The notes: a model not told the origin generated them from the letters alone. DNA of 64,000 nt from Amorphoplanes digitatis (GCF_014205335.1 NZ_JACHNH010000001.1:7124501-7188500); one strand, 5' to 3'; positions 41,395 to 50,138 are shown, counted from the first letter of the stretch. Translations and numbers: made by a program.

Positions 41395-42988
41395 GCGCGC
41401 AGAGGGCCAGGCGGCTCTCCCGTACGCCCGGAGGCGCGCTCAGCACGGGGCAGCTCTCGTAGAAGGCGCTGAACGCCTGCGCCGTGCCGTACAGGTGGCC
41501 GGCGAGCCGGTGGAACTCCAGCGACCGGGCCGCCTGCTCGACCACCGGCGCGAAGCCGAGCAGTTCGAGGGCGAGTGCCCGTTCGGCGGCCGCGCCGAGC
41601 CTGATCCGGCCCTCGAAGTCGCCCGCCTTGCGCAGGATCGCCTGTATCCGGGCGTACGCGTACTGCTGGTACGGCCCGGTGTTGCCGGTCAGCGCCAGCA
41701 TCCGGTCCCAGTCGAAGACGTAGTCGGACATCCGGTCGCCGGACAGGTCCGCGTACTTGATCGCGCCGATGCCGACGGCCCGGGCCACCTCCGGCTCGGG
41801 CGCGAGCGCCGAGGTACGGGCGATCGCCTCGTCCACCACGGCGGCCAGCCGGACGGACTCGCCGGACCGGCTGCGGAACATCCTGCCGTCGGTGCCGAGG
41901 ATCGAGCCGAAGCCGGCGTGCTCCGCCGTCACGCCGTCGGGCAGCCAGCCGGCGGCGGCCGCCACCGCGAACACCATCTCGAAGTGGGTCCGCTGCGGCG
42001 CGCCGACGACGTAGAGCAGCCGGGTCGCGCCGAGCTCACGCACCCGGTACCGCAGCGCGGCGAGATCCGTCGCCGCGTACCCGAAACCGCCGTCGCTCTT
42101 GCGCACGATCAGCGGGAGCGGATCGCCGGTCCGGCCGGTCCGGCCGGGCGGGAAGGCGCAGAGCGCGCCCTCGCTCTCGACAAGCAGTCCCTTGTCGGCG
42201 AGCTCGGCCACGACGGACTCCAGCCGGTCGTTGTAGAAGCTCTCGCCGATGAAGTGCTCACGCCCGAGCGTGACGTCCATCCGGTCGTAGGCGAGCAGCA
42301 GGTAGCGCTGCGACTCGGCGACCAGGTGCCGCCACTGCCGCAGCGTCGGCTCGTCGCCGGCTTGCAGCGCCACCACCCGCAGCCGGGCCCGGGTCCGGAA
42401 CTCCTCGTCGGTGTCGAACCTGAGCCGCGCGGCCTGGTAGAAGGCCGTGAGATCGCCGATCCCGGCGGCGTCGCCGGTGCCGAGATGCTCGATGAGCAGG
42501 CCGAAGGCGGTGCCCCAGTCGCCGAGGTGGTTGGCGCGCACGACGTCGTGGCCCAGCCATTCGAGCAGCCGCGCGGCGGCGTCGCCGATGACGGTCGAGC
42601 GCAGGTGCCCGATGGTCAGCTCCTTGGCGATGTTCGGCGAGGAGTAGTCGACCACGATCCGCTCCGGCCGCGCGCCCGCCGGCACACCGAGCCGCGGGTC
42701 GGCGGCGACCTCGTTCGCGGCGGCGGCGATCGCCTCGTCGGCCAGCCGCAGATTGAGGAAGCCGGGGCCCGAGACCTCGGCCGTCGCGACGCCGGCCAGG
42801 TCGGCCCTCGCGAGCACCTCCCCCGCGAGGTCGCGGGGCGCCCGGTCCAGCCGCCGGGCCAGCGGCAGGGCCGCGCCGGACTGGAAGTCGGCGTGCCGCG
42901 AGCGCCGCACCGCCGGATCGACGGTCGCGCCCGCGACCTGGGAGAACGCGGCGCCGAGCCGCGACGCGAGCAGGGCTTCGAGATTCAT
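41330..42988 (-). CDS. argS: Arginyl-tRNA synthetase
   Basis: ArgS charges tRNA-Arg. The 552-aa protein has an N-terminal tRNA D-loop-recognition domain (about 1-85), the class I active site VDYSSPNIAKELTIGHLRST (the HIGH motif here is IGHL), EHFIGESFYNDRL, a shortened KMSK-like loop (DGRMFRSRSGES) and the DALR anticodon-binding domain at the end (LTGNTGPYQQYAYARIQAI onward). ATG 42988 is used; TTG 42994 is also in frame. The leader upstream has attenuator-like features. Confidence 0.95.
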   Translation of the reverse strand: MNLEALLASRLGAAFSQVAGATVDPAVRRSRHADFQSGAALPLARRLDRAPRDLAGEVLARADLAGVATAEVSGPGFLNLRLADEAIAAAANEVAADPRLGVPAGARPERIVVDYSSPNIAKELTIGHLRSTVIGDAAARLLEWLGHDVVRANHLGDWGTAFGLLIEHLGTGDAAGIGDLTAFYQAARLRFDTDEEFRTRARLRVVALQAGDEPTLRQWRHLVAESQRYLLLAYDRMDVTLGREHFIGESFYNDRLESVVAELADKGLLVESEGALCAFPPGRTGRTGDPLPLIVRKSDGGFGYAATDLAALRYRVRELGATRLLYVVGAPQRTHFEMVFAVAAAAGWLPDGVTAEHAGFGSILGTDGRMFRSRSGESVRLAAVVDEAIARTSALAPEPEVARAVGIGAIKYADLSGDRMSDYVFDWDRMLALTGNTGPYQQYAYARIQAILRKAGDFEGRIRLGAAAERALALELLGFAPVVEQAARSLEFHRLAGHLYGTAQAFSAFYESCPVLSAPPGVRESRLALCALTARTLRRGLDLLGISTPERM

Positions 42989-43016
42989 TGACAATCCAAT
43001 CGACGGTACGCGGGGA

Positions 43017-43114
43017 GGCGGGTCGATCGGTGCCTGTGCGGTCGGTGCTGGTGCGGCGCCGGCGGGATCGACCCACCGGCTGGGAACGTGCTAGCTCAAC
43101 CGGAGGGAGGTCAT
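43017..43114 (-). promoter_or_regulatory. Attenuator-like argS leader with short peptide ORF
   Basis: On the minus strand, a 7-codon ORF (43114-43091, M-T-S-L-R-L-S) precedes two mutually exclusive stems. The first is 43058-43066 with 43072-43080 (9 bp, one G-U in the minus-strand RNA only). The second is 43017-43028 with 43066-43077 (12 bp, one G-U). Both wobble pairs work only in the argS-sense RNA, which favours function on this strand. Whether it responds to arginine supply is a hypothesis; the peptide has only one Arg codon. Confidence 0.35.
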
Positions 43115-43195
43115 CCGGCGTCGCTCGCTGCTGGCACTGTGCACGCCGCCGATGATAGCGGGCCGGCCGGCGCGGCGCCGTGGAGAATCGACCGG

Positions 43196-43633
43196 GTGAG
43201 CGGTTGGGCGGCAGACGATCAGGGCGTGGTCACGTTCCCGTCGGGCCGGCGGGTGCGCGGGCGCGGCCTGCGGCGGCCCGCGCCGGCCGGGCCCGACCCC
43301 GAGTTCGGCGTCTACCTGCTCGGCTCCGCGCCGCCGCCGGTGGCCTGGGAGAGCCGGTGGCTGCGCTGGCCCGACTTCCGGCTGCCGGCCGACCGGGACC
43401 GGGCGGCCGAGGTCCTGCACGAGGCGTGGCGGCGTGCCGCGACCGAGCGGGTCGAGCTGGCCTGCGCCGGCGGCCGCGGGCGCACCGGCACCGCGCTGGC
43501 GTGCCTGGCCGTGCTGGGCGGCGTCCCGCCGCGGGAGGCCGTCGCCTGGGTGCGCCTGCACTACCACCCGGGCGCCGTCGAGACGCCCTGGCAGCGGCGC
43601 TACGTCCGCCACTATCCCGCGACGCGGCCCTGA
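43196..43633 (+). CDS. Protein-tyrosine/dual-specificity phosphatase-like protein
   Basis: GTG 43196 follows GGAG at 10 nt. The 145-aa product has the P-loop signature C-x5-R-T in LACAGGRGRTGTALA, followed by a helical end typical of cysteine phosphatases. The residue before the Cys is Ala where most members have His, which would change the Cys pKa. The WPDF loop (RWPDFRLPADRD) could supply the general acid Asp. It may dephosphorylate proteins modified by the window's kinases, but nothing links them directly. Confidence 0.78.
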   Translation: MSGWAADDQGVVTFPSGRRVRGRGLRRPAPAGPDPEFGVYLLGSAPPPVAWESRWLRWPDFRLPADRDRAAEVLHEAWRRAATERVELACAGGRGRTGTALACLAVLGGVPPREAVAWVRLHYHPGAVETPWQRRYVRHYPATRP

Positions 43634-43727
43634 TCAGATAAACAGTCCACTTCAGACTTACCTGAGTTGCTGTGAGCTGCTTCACTGATCTGGCCGGTAT
43701 CGGTTCGGGGGAAACGGGGCTCCGCGG

Positions 43728-44582
43728 ATGACCAGCACCATGGACAGAGCACGCCCGGCGACGGTCACCGCCGCCGTCGCGCTGATGATGATCACTGCGC
43801 TCGGCTATCTGATCACCGGGTTCGCGCTCTTCGGCCAGGTCGGCCGGACCCGGGCGTGGGCTCGCGACGAGTTCCAGGAGTTCGGCCAGGACGAGTTCAT
43901 GCCCAGCCTCGCCGGGTCCAGCGTCGTGATCGTCGCGGTGATGACGATCGTCGCGGCGCTGCTCCTGCTGGGCGCCGCGGTGGCGGTGCGCTCCGGCAGC
44001 CAGGCCGGCCGGATCGTCGCCTGGGCCGTCATGGGGCTACTCCTGCTCTGCGGCACCAGCGCCATCACGCGGGGCGGAACGCCCGACTTCGGGGGCAACA
44101 TGGCGTTCTGGACGTCACGCTCGGACGGGACCGTCACGCGGACGACCTCGCTCGGCTCGCTGCCGGACTCCTACCCTGCGGCGTACCGGATCGGGAGCGG
44201 GATCTTCGCGGGCCTGGCGATGGTCGCGCTGATCGTCGCGATCGTGCTGCTCACCCGGCCCTCGGCCGGCCGCTGGTTCCGGCCGCAGCCGCAGCCCCGG
44301 CAGGTCGCCTGGCCGGCGGGCTACCACCCGGTGACCCAGCCTCGGCAGCAGGGCATGTTCGGCGGCCCACCGCCCGGGCCGTTCACGGCTCCGCCGCCCG
44401 CCGGGCCGCCGCCGGTCGTTGGTCCGACCGGCCCGCCGTGGAGCCGCCCCGTCGACGGGTCCGCGCCCCGCCCGAGCGACGCGGTCGACGCCGAACTGGC
44501 GGTCCTCGCCCGGCGGCACCAGCGCGGCGAGATCACCGACGCCGAGTACGCGGCGGCCCGGGCCCGGCTCACCGGCGCCTGA
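43728..44582 (+). CDS. Four-helix membrane protein with C-terminal SHOCT motif
   Basis: The 284-aa protein has four predicted membrane helices in residues 10-190 (for example VALMMITALGYLITGFALFG and VVIVAVMTIVAALLLLGAAV), a Pro/Gly-rich linker (about 200-250) and a C-terminal SHOCT-type hairpin (LAVLARRHQRGEITDAEYAA). ATG 43728 follows a G-rich leader. SHOCT motifs are short oligomerisation or interaction elements found at protein ends. The function is unknown. Confidence 0.8.
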   Translation: MTSTMDRARPATVTAAVALMMITALGYLITGFALFGQVGRTRAWARDEFQEFGQDEFMPSLAGSSVVIVAVMTIVAALLLLGAAVAVRSGSQAGRIVAWAVMGLLLLCGTSAITRGGTPDFGGNMAFWTSRSDGTVTRTTSLGSLPDSYPAAYRIGSGIFAGLAMVALIVAIVLLTRPSAGRWFRPQPQPRQVAWPAGYHPVTQPRQQGMFGGPPPGPFTAPPPAGPPPVVGPTGPPWSRPVDGSAPRPSDAVDAELAVLARRHQRGEITDAEYAAARARLTGA

Positions 44583-44665
44583 CGCCGCCGTGGCCGAAAG
44601 CGCGGCGGGAGGGATTACCGGCGTTTAGGGTGGAAACGCACCGCCGGGCCCTCGAGGGGAAGACG

Positions 44666-45109
44666 ATGATCACGATCTCCCGTACGTTCACCGTCGCCGC
44701 CGACGTGGAGGCGGTGCTCGCGTACCTGATGGACTTCGGCAACACCAACGCCTGGGACTCGGCGACGCGGCACACCGTACGCACCGACGACGGGCCGCTC
44801 GCCGTCGGCGCGAGCTGGCACAACACCTCGAAGATCCTCGGCGTGACCAGCGAGCTCACCTACACGCTCCAGGTCGTCGAGCGCGACCGCCTGGTCTTCG
44901 CCGGCCGCAGCGAGGGCGCGACCTCCACCGACACGATCACCGTCCGCCCGGTCGGCGGCGGCAGCGAGGTCACCTATCACGTGGAGCTCGAGATGCACGG
45001 CCTCGCCAAGCTGGCCACCCCGGTCATGCGGATGGAGTTCGAGAAGCTCGGCGACGAGACCGCGGCCGGCCTCACGGACGCGCTGAACCGGCTGACGTCG
45101 GCCGCCTGA
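44666..45109 (+). CDS. SRPBCC-family (START/polyketide-cyclase-like) protein
   Basis: ATG 44666 follows GAGGGGAAG. The 147-aa product has the SRPBCC pattern: ITISRTFTVAADVEAVLAYL, the NTNAWDSATRHTVRTDDGPL helix-strand turn, then strands LTYTLQVVERDRLVFAGRSE and TDTITVRPVGGGSEVTYHVE, and a long C-terminal helix. Members bind hydrophobic ligands in a deep pocket; the ligand is unknown. It is convergent with the methyltransferase gene 7 bp away. Confidence 0.88.
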   Translation: MITISRTFTVAADVEAVLAYLMDFGNTNAWDSATRHTVRTDDGPLAVGASWHNTSKILGVTSELTYTLQVVERDRLVFAGRSEGATSTDTITVRPVGGGSEVTYHVELEMHGLAKLATPVMRMEFEKLGDETAAGLTDALNRLTSAA

Positions 45110-45116
45110 CGGGCGG

Positions 45117-45929
45117 TCAGGCCCGGGTGGCAAGCACCTCGACGTACCCGGACGGAATCTTCGCGGTGCCGTCCGTCGCGACATTGTGGCGGGTGGCCAG
45201 GTCGACCAGGTCGGCGTAGAGCAGCCGGCCCTGCTCGTCGTCGAGCGCCTCGAACGCCTTCAGCGTCGGCCCGTAGTTGGCCCGGAAGTAGTCGGCGAAG
45301 TTCTCCGGGGACGCGAACCGGAACACGAATTCCCGCCGGTTCACCCGCAGGTCGGTCACCTGCTCGCCGAACAGCTCCCGCAGCCGCGGCCCGCTGCCCC
45401 ACTCCGACGGCGCCCGCACGCCGGGCGGCGGCGGCACCCGGCGACCCACCGTGCGGAACACCTCGCCGATGAATCCGTCGGGCACCCAGTTCGCCAGGGC
45501 GATGAGGCCGCCGGAGCGGACCACCCGGGCCAGCTCGGCGGCGGCCCGATCCTGATCGGGAGCGAACATGACGCCGAACACCGAAAGGGCCACGTCCCAG
45601 GCGCCGTCCCGGCCGGGCAACGCCTCGGCGTCACCGACCTCGAAGCTCACCGGGAGATGCTCGGCCGCGGCCCGGGCCCGGCCGCGCTCCAGCAGCGCGG
45701 GCACATAGTCCACACCGGTCACCGAGCAGAGGCAGCGGGCCGCGGCGATCGCCGCGTTGCCCGTACCGGTGGCGACGTCGATCACCCGCGACCCGGCGGA
45801 GAGGTCCGCCGCCTGCACCAGGTTCTCCGCGACCGGCTGGATGAGCGCGGCCACCGCGCCGTAGTCGCCGCTGGCCCAGGTCTTCTGCTGGCGTGCCTTG
45901 ATGTCGCCCAGCGCAGGTGAACTCGTCAT
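45117..45929 (-). CDS. SAM-dependent class I methyltransferase
   Basis: The 270-aa protein has a Rossmann-like SAM fold: motif I VIDVATGTGNAAIAAAR (about residues 48-64), the acidic VTGVDYVPALLERGRARAA motif II region, VGDAEALPGRDGAWDVALSVF and a post-motif strand (LARVVRSGGLIALANWVPDG). Homologues are often annotated as class I or UbiE-like methylases. The substrate is not identifiable. It is convergent with SRPBCC and on the same strand as the chemoreceptor upstream. Confidence 0.88.
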   Translation of the reverse strand: MTSSPALGDIKARQQKTWASGDYGAVAALIQPVAENLVQAADLSAGSRVIDVATGTGNAAIAAARCLCSVTGVDYVPALLERGRARAAAEHLPVSFEVGDAEALPGRDGAWDVALSVFGVMFAPDQDRAAAELARVVRSGGLIALANWVPDGFIGEVFRTVGRRVPPPPGVRAPSEWGSGPRLRELFGEQVTDLRVNRREFVFRFASPENFADYFRANYGPTLKAFEALDDEQGRLLYADLVDLATRHNVATDGTAKIPSGYVEVLATRA

Positions 45930-46033
45930 AGGCTGACGCTACGAGCCACCGGCCGGGGACCGGGGTGCGCGAGGTGAACTCCCCCCATATTGGGGATCAG
46001 TCCAAAGAGAGCACGCGCACCCCTGGACAAGCC

Positions 46034-47647
46034 CTACAACTGGAAGCTGTCGACCAGGCCGCGCAGCTCGCCGCTCGTCCGGGCCAGGCCCTCCGCCGAC
46101 TCCCGGGCCTGGCGCACCGCGATTGTCGTCTCGCCCATCGCCGCGGAGACGCCGGCGATGTTCGACGCGATGTTCTCGCTGCTGGCCGCCGCCTCGCCGA
46201 CGCTGCGGCCCATCTCGCTGGTCGTGGCCGTCTGCTCCTCCACCGCCGCCGCGATCAGCGTCTGGAAGTCGCTGATCCGGCCGACCACCGAGCTGATCTG
46301 TCCGATCGCCTCGGTCGCGTTCGTGGAGTCGGCCTGGATAGCCTGCACCAGCCGGGCGATGTCCTCGGTCGCCTTCGCGGTCTCCTGTGCCAGGTCCTTG
46401 ACCTCGCCGGCGACCACCGCGAAACCCTTGCCCATCTCGCCGGCCCGGGCGGCCTCGATCGTCGCGTTCAGCGCCAGCAGGTTGGTCTGCTCCGCGATCG
46501 AGGTGATCATCTTGACCACGTCCCCGATCTGGGCCGAGGACTCGCCGAGCTTGCCGACGGTCGTGTTGGTCTGCGTGGCCACCTCCACCGCCTCGCTCGC
46601 GACCGAGGCGGCCGCGCCGGCGTTGCGGGCGATCTCGTCGATGGCGGAGCTCATCTCCTGGCTGCCCGCGGCCATCGTGCGGACGTTGCCGGAGACGCTG
46701 TCGGCGGCCTGCGCCACCGCGGCGGCCTGGCTGTCGACGTGAGCGCTGGACTCCGCGACCCGCGCCGACACCGCCGACAGGTCGTCGGACGCCACCGCGA
46801 TCGTGCCGGCGTGCCCCGCGATGGCGGTGACGGTCTCGCCGAGGGACTCGGCCGTCCGGTCCACGGCGTCACCGAGCTGGCCGAGCTCGTCCTTGCGCGA
46901 GAGGCCCGCGCGGGCGGTCAGGTCGCGCCGGGCCAGGCGGTCGAGCGCGCCGACGACCACCGCGAGCGGCCGGACCACCGAGCGGGTGACCCCGATGCCC
47001 ATGAGGCACGCGAGGATCACGGTCAGCAGCAGCGTGCCGCCGAGCACCTTGAGGCTGGTGGCGCGGACGGCGGCCGCGTCGGCGCGCAGCTGATCGGCCC
47101 GGGCCTCGACCGACTTGTCGAGCGCCGCCGTGATGTCCAGGACCTTGCCGTACGAGTCGGAGGCGGGCCCGCCGTTGATGGTGCTCATCGCCTTGGCCCG
47201 GCTGGCCGGCGTGTCCGCCGCCAGCCACTTCATGATCGTGTCGTCCCATTTGAAGAAGTCGTCCCACGCCGGCTTGAGCTGGGCGTACGTGGCCCGCTCG
47301 GCGTCGGTCATGTCTTCGGTGTGCGCGGAGGCGAGGTCCTCGTAGATGGTCTTCTTCGACTCGAGCTCGCCCTGCCGGTTGTAGCCGTCCGGGCCGGTCG
47401 CCGCCGTGTATCCGAACGCGCCGACGTCCGCGACCATCAGCCCCTGCCAGCCGGACACGTCCGCCGCCATGTACTTGGCCGCCCGGACATCGTCACGCAC
47501 CTGCTCGAGCGCCGTCAGGCGATGCTGCGCCTCGCTCTGCTGCTGGAGCCCCCACCAGCCGACCGCCGCCGAGACGACGATCAGCGAAGTGAGCAGAAAG
47601 TACGAGACGCCGAGCCGCTTACCGACGCTGATGTCCTTGACGCGCAC
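46034..47647 (-). CDS. Methyl-accepting chemotaxis protein
   Basis: GTG 47647 has GGGAGAA upstream. The 537-aa receptor has TM1 (VSYFLLTSLIVVSAAVGWWG, about 12-32), a helical outside ligand domain (about 33-185), TM2 (LLLTVILACLMGIGVTRSVV, about 195-215), a HAMP linker and the cytosolic signalling hairpin with LALNATIEAARAGEMGKGFA followed by VVAGEVKDLAQET. It signals to a CheA kinase; no che or flagellar genes are in this window. Receptors like this are found in motile-spore-forming Actinoplanes-type genera, which is consistent with the organism guess. Confidence 0.95.
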   Translation of the reverse strand: MRVKDISVGKRLGVSYFLLTSLIVVSAAVGWWGLQQQSEAQHRLTALEQVRDDVRAAKYMAADVSGWQGLMVADVGAFGYTAATGPDGYNRQGELESKKTIYEDLASAHTEDMTDAERATYAQLKPAWDDFFKWDDTIMKWLAADTPASRAKAMSTINGGPASDSYGKVLDITAALDKSVEARADQLRADAAAVRATSLKVLGGTLLLTVILACLMGIGVTRSVVRPLAVVVGALDRLARRDLTARAGLSRKDELGQLGDAVDRTAESLGETVTAIAGHAGTIAVASDDLSAVSARVAESSAHVDSQAAAVAQAADSVSGNVRTMAAGSQEMSSAIDEIARNAGAAASVASEAVEVATQTNTTVGKLGESSAQIGDVVKMITSIAEQTNLLALNATIEAARAGEMGKGFAVVAGEVKDLAQETAKATEDIARLVQAIQADSTNATEAIGQISSVVGRISDFQTLIAAAVEEQTATTSEMGRSVGEAAASSENIASNIAGVSAAMGETTIAVRQARESAEGLARTSGELRGLVDSFQL

Positions 47648-47724
47648 GAGGTTCTCCCTCTGACGGCGGCACCGGGTATACCGCACGTCTTACCTTTCGG
47701 CCGGAGATCGCGGCGAATAAGGGA

Positions 47725-48549
47725 CTATTTCGAATTGCTTCGCTGGCGCGCCACCTCGTACAGGGCGACGGATCCGGCCGACGCCGCGTTCAGCGAACTC
47801 GCGGCTCCCGTGATGGGGATGCGGACCGTCTCGTCGCAGGCGTCGCGCCAGGCGGCGCTCAGGCCGTGCGTCTCGTTTCCGATCGCGAGCACGGTCGGCC
47901 CGGTGAGATCATGCTCGGCGATCCCGACCGGGCCGCGCTCGTCGGTGCCCACGATCTGCACGGGTACGCCGTCGGTCCGCACGACTTTCACCCAGTCGAG
48001 TACCTCGACGTGGCTCGGCACCCGTACCACCGGGAGGGCGAAGAGCGAGCCGGTGCTGGCCCGGACCGCCTTCGGGTCGTACGGGTCGGCGGCGTGCCCG
48101 GTGACGATCACCCCGGCCGCGCCGAACGCGTCCGCCGAGCGCACCAGGGTGCCGACGTTGCCGGGCGTGGTCGGCCGGTCGAAGACCACGACCAGCATGC
48201 CCGGGCCGGCGGCGATGCGGTCGAGGTCGTCGCCCGGCATCGCGACGACGGCCAGCAGCTCCGGCGCCTCGTCGTCCTTTCCGCCCAGCTCACCCATCAG
48301 TTCCCCGGCGACGACCGCCTGCGGCGCGCCCGCGATGTCGACGATGTCGCGCCCCCACCGGGACAGGCCCGGGCCGTCCGAGACGAGCATCGCCCGGATC
48401 TCCCAGCCGCGCTCGACGGCCAGGGAGATCGGGCGGACGCCCTGCACCAGGAACTCGCCGGCGCGCTGCCTCTTGTTCCGGTTGGTGAGCAGCGCCTGCC
48501 ACTGCTGGAAGGTCGCGTTACGCGTGCTGATCCTTATCGTTCTGGCCAC
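47725..48549 (-). CDS. SpoU/TrmH-family RNA 2'-O-methyltransferase
   Basis: The 274-aa protein has the SPOUT motifs: motif 1 VFDRPTTPGNVGTLVRSADA, motif 2 TVLAIGNETHGLS and motif 3 IPITGAASSLNAASAGSVAL, which build the trefoil knot and SAM site. An N-terminal substrate-binding region (about 1-100) has QWQALLTNRNKRQRAGEFLV, as in 23S rRNA methylases of the TsnR/TrmH group. The target RNA is unknown; a resistance-methylase role is possible but not shown. It is 28 bp downstream of the ribosome-hibernation gene on the same strand. Confidence 0.9.
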   Translation of the reverse strand: MARTIRISTRNATFQQWQALLTNRNKRQRAGEFLVQGVRPISLAVERGWEIRAMLVSDGPGLSRWGRDIVDIAGAPQAVVAGELMGELGGKDDEAPELLAVVAMPGDDLDRIAAGPGMLVVVFDRPTTPGNVGTLVRSADAFGAAGVIVTGHAADPYDPKAVRASTGSLFALPVVRVPSHVEVLDWVKVVRTDGVPVQIVGTDERGPVGIAEHDLTGPTVLAIGNETHGLSAAWRDACDETVRIPITGAASSLNAASAGSVALYEVARQRSNSK

Positions 48550-48577
48550 GGCGAACAGTCTGGTGCATCTCGCGCGC

Positions 48578-48988
48578 TCACATCTCGGGCGGGTAGCCGC
48601 CGTCCGCGGGCGGCGCCTCGGTCTCCGCCGGCACGGCCTGCTCCCGCAGATGCCGGTTGTTGCGCGGTTCCTGCCGGGTCTTCGCGTCGTTGAGCCGGCG
48701 GCGCAGGTCGTCGCGGACGTCGTTCAGCGCCGCGTGCAGGTCCTCCTCCTGTGAGGTCGTCACGACCTTCTGCCGACCGGCGATCCAGCACTCCAGCGTG
48801 ACCTTCTGCCCCCGGACCTCGCGGTCCTTCACCGACACCTCGAGTTCGGTCGTGTCCGCGTGGAAGCCGGCCAGCCGGGCGTCCAGCGTCGCGAACAGCT
48901 CGGCGATCCAGTTGCGGTCACCCTGGGAGAACCCGGCACCTACCCGCAGGCAGTCCTCGACGGTTGCGGGGTTCGCGACGTGGCTCAT
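48578..48988 (-). CDS. hpf: Ribosome hibernation factor HPF/RaiA-like
   Basis: ATG 48988 is preceded by GGGAGGT at 6 nt. The 136-aa protein has the S30AE/HPF pattern: DRNWIAELFATLDARLAGFH, the ELEVSVKDREVRGQKVTLEC beta strands and SQEEDLHAALNDVRDDLRRR, then a charged tail. It lacks the C-terminal dimerisation domain of long HPF, so it is a short form. It would inactivate ribosomes under stress; a SigB/SigF-like promoter upstream supports that. Confidence 0.82.
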   Translation of the reverse strand: MSHVANPATVEDCLRVGAGFSQGDRNWIAELFATLDARLAGFHADTTELEVSVKDREVRGQKVTLECWIAGRQKVVTTSQEEDLHAALNDVRDDLRRRLNDAKTRQEPRNNRHLREQAVPAETEAPPADGGYPPEM

Positions 48989-49087
48989 CGCCGCACCTCC
49001 CGCTCGACGGAGACGGTCCGGGCATTGCACGCAGTTACGGTCACCATGGTCGCTGGCCCTTCGCTCGGGAATGTTCTTGAAGACCGA

Positions 49088-49114
49088 CTACCCACCCGGA
49101 AGGGCGGGGGAAAC
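49088..49114 (-). promoter_or_regulatory. SigB/SigF-type promoter of the hpf-like gene
   Basis: On the minus strand GTTT (49114-49111), a 17-bp spacer and GGGTAG (49093-49088) resemble GTTT-N15-17-GGGTAY. The last base deviates (G for C/T). It is about 100 nt upstream of the hpf ATG. The spacing is identical to the STAS promoter, which strengthens the call. Matched by eye. Confidence 0.6.
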
Positions 49115-49146
49115 GGACTTCAGCTCCCGAATCGGAAGTAAACCCG

Positions 49147-49692
49147 TCAGCCGCCCGGGCGGCGGTCGCGGCGGATCGCGTGCACCTTCGCGGCCGGGTC
49201 CTCGGTGGTCGCCACGCGCAGGCCGCTGAGGTAGCCGTCGGTCTCGCGCTGCTCGCCGTACTCGGTGGTCAGCTCGGCGATGCGCTCCTCGAGCATCCGC
49301 AGCTCGCGGTCGCGGTCGGCGGCGAGCTGGGACCGGAGCTCGGTGAACAACTCGTCGATCCGCTCGAAGGCCGCCTCCGGCCGGTCCTGCCCCTGCCGGA
49401 TCCGCCGCAGGATCTGGTCGCGGGAGAACACCACCACGACCGAGAGCCAGGCCAGCACGAACAACCCGGTGACGACCGGGAACGTGGCCAGCGGCCGCAG
49501 GCTGGGCGGGGGCGGCGGCATGCCGTTGGGTCCGGGCGGCGGGTGCGATGGCGGCAGCCCGACCACGATCGTGACGATGAGGGCGCCGGTCGCGGCCGTG
49601 GCCACGACGAGGCAGACCAGCAGCAGCTTACTCACGTGGATGGAGAGGCCACCCATGGTGGACCCTTGATCGGCGCGGGCCCGCTCAGTCAT
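49147..49692 (-). CDS. Two-helix membrane protein with coiled-coil tail
   Basis: The 181-aa product has two membrane helices (LLLVCLVVATAATGALIVTI and FPVVTGLFVLAWLSVVVVFS) split by a Pro-rich loop (GLPPSHPPPGPNGMPPPPPS), then a long charged coiled coil (about 110-150; ELRMLEERIAELTTEYGEQR). ATG 49692 is used; ATG 49656 is an alternative. The family is not recognised. The coiled coil suggests oligomerisation. It overlaps no neighbour and sits between hpf and an HTH gene. Confidence 0.7.
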   Translation of the reverse strand: MTERARADQGSTMGGLSIHVSKLLLVCLVVATAATGALIVTIVVGLPPSHPPPGPNGMPPPPPSLRPLATFPVVTGLFVLAWLSVVVVFSRDQILRRIRQGQDRPEAAFERIDELFTELRSQLAADRDRELRMLEERIAELTTEYGEQRETDGYLSGLRVATTEDPAAKVHAIRRDRRPGG

Positions 49693-49733
49693 GGTCCGAG
49701 ATTACGGAAGTTCCGGTGTGGATGCGACATCGA

Positions 49734-50138
49734 TCATGCTGATCTTCGCCGCCGCAACACTTTCCGGTACGGCTCGAACAGCCGGTCGAGCACCGTTTCC
49801 AGCGCGGCGCGGTCCTCGGCGGGGATCGGCGAGTCCTCGCCGAGGATCCGCCCGAGCTCGCGGACCAGCGGATGGGCGGCGGGCGCGGCCGGCGGCGGCC
49901 CACCCAGCCGATCCGGGTACGCCGCCATGACGATCTCGGGGATGGTCCGTCCCAGCACGGGCGCGATGCGCTCGATCGACCTGATGGTGGGCCGCTGCTC
50001 CTCGCTGAGCCAGCGCAGCACGACGGACGGATCGGTGCCGACCGCCCGCGCGAAGTGGGTGGGCGTCGGGAACCCGGCCTCCTGGATCGCTTCCTTCAGG
50101 TAGCCACCGAAGCCGATCAGCGGCCGAGAAGGGGTCAT
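49734..50138 (-). CDS. XRE-like helix-turn-helix protein
   Basis: The 134-aa product contains an HTH pattern in residues 8-70: GFGGYLKEAIQEAGFPTPTH, FARAVGTDPSVVLRWLSEEQ and RPTIRSIERIAPVLGRTIPE. The C-terminal half is Pro/Ala-rich and helical with a basic end (RKVLRRRRSA). It is probably a DNA-binding regulator, possibly of the neighbouring small membrane genes. No toxin partner is seen. Confidence 0.78.
   Translation of the reverse strand: MTPSRPLIGFGGYLKEAIQEAGFPTPTHFARAVGTDPSVVLRWLSEEQRPTIRSIERIAPVLGRTIPEIVMAAYPDRLGGPPPAAPAAHPLVRELGRILGEDSPIPAEDRAALETVLDRLFEPYRKVLRRRRSA

Noticed and set aside
43052..43080. tRNA-like T-arm (GGTGGGTCGATCCCGCC on the minus strand)
   Set aside because: The loop has G at position 54, no matching acceptor, D-arm or anticodon arm could be drawn, and CCA is out of register. 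It is better explained as a leader hairpin of argS.
45965..48754. 929-aa plus-strand open frame
   Set aside because: It lies antisense to the chemoreceptor and SpoU methylase genes, which have full family motifs; the long frame is a GC-bias shadow with Arg/Gly/Ala-rich composition.
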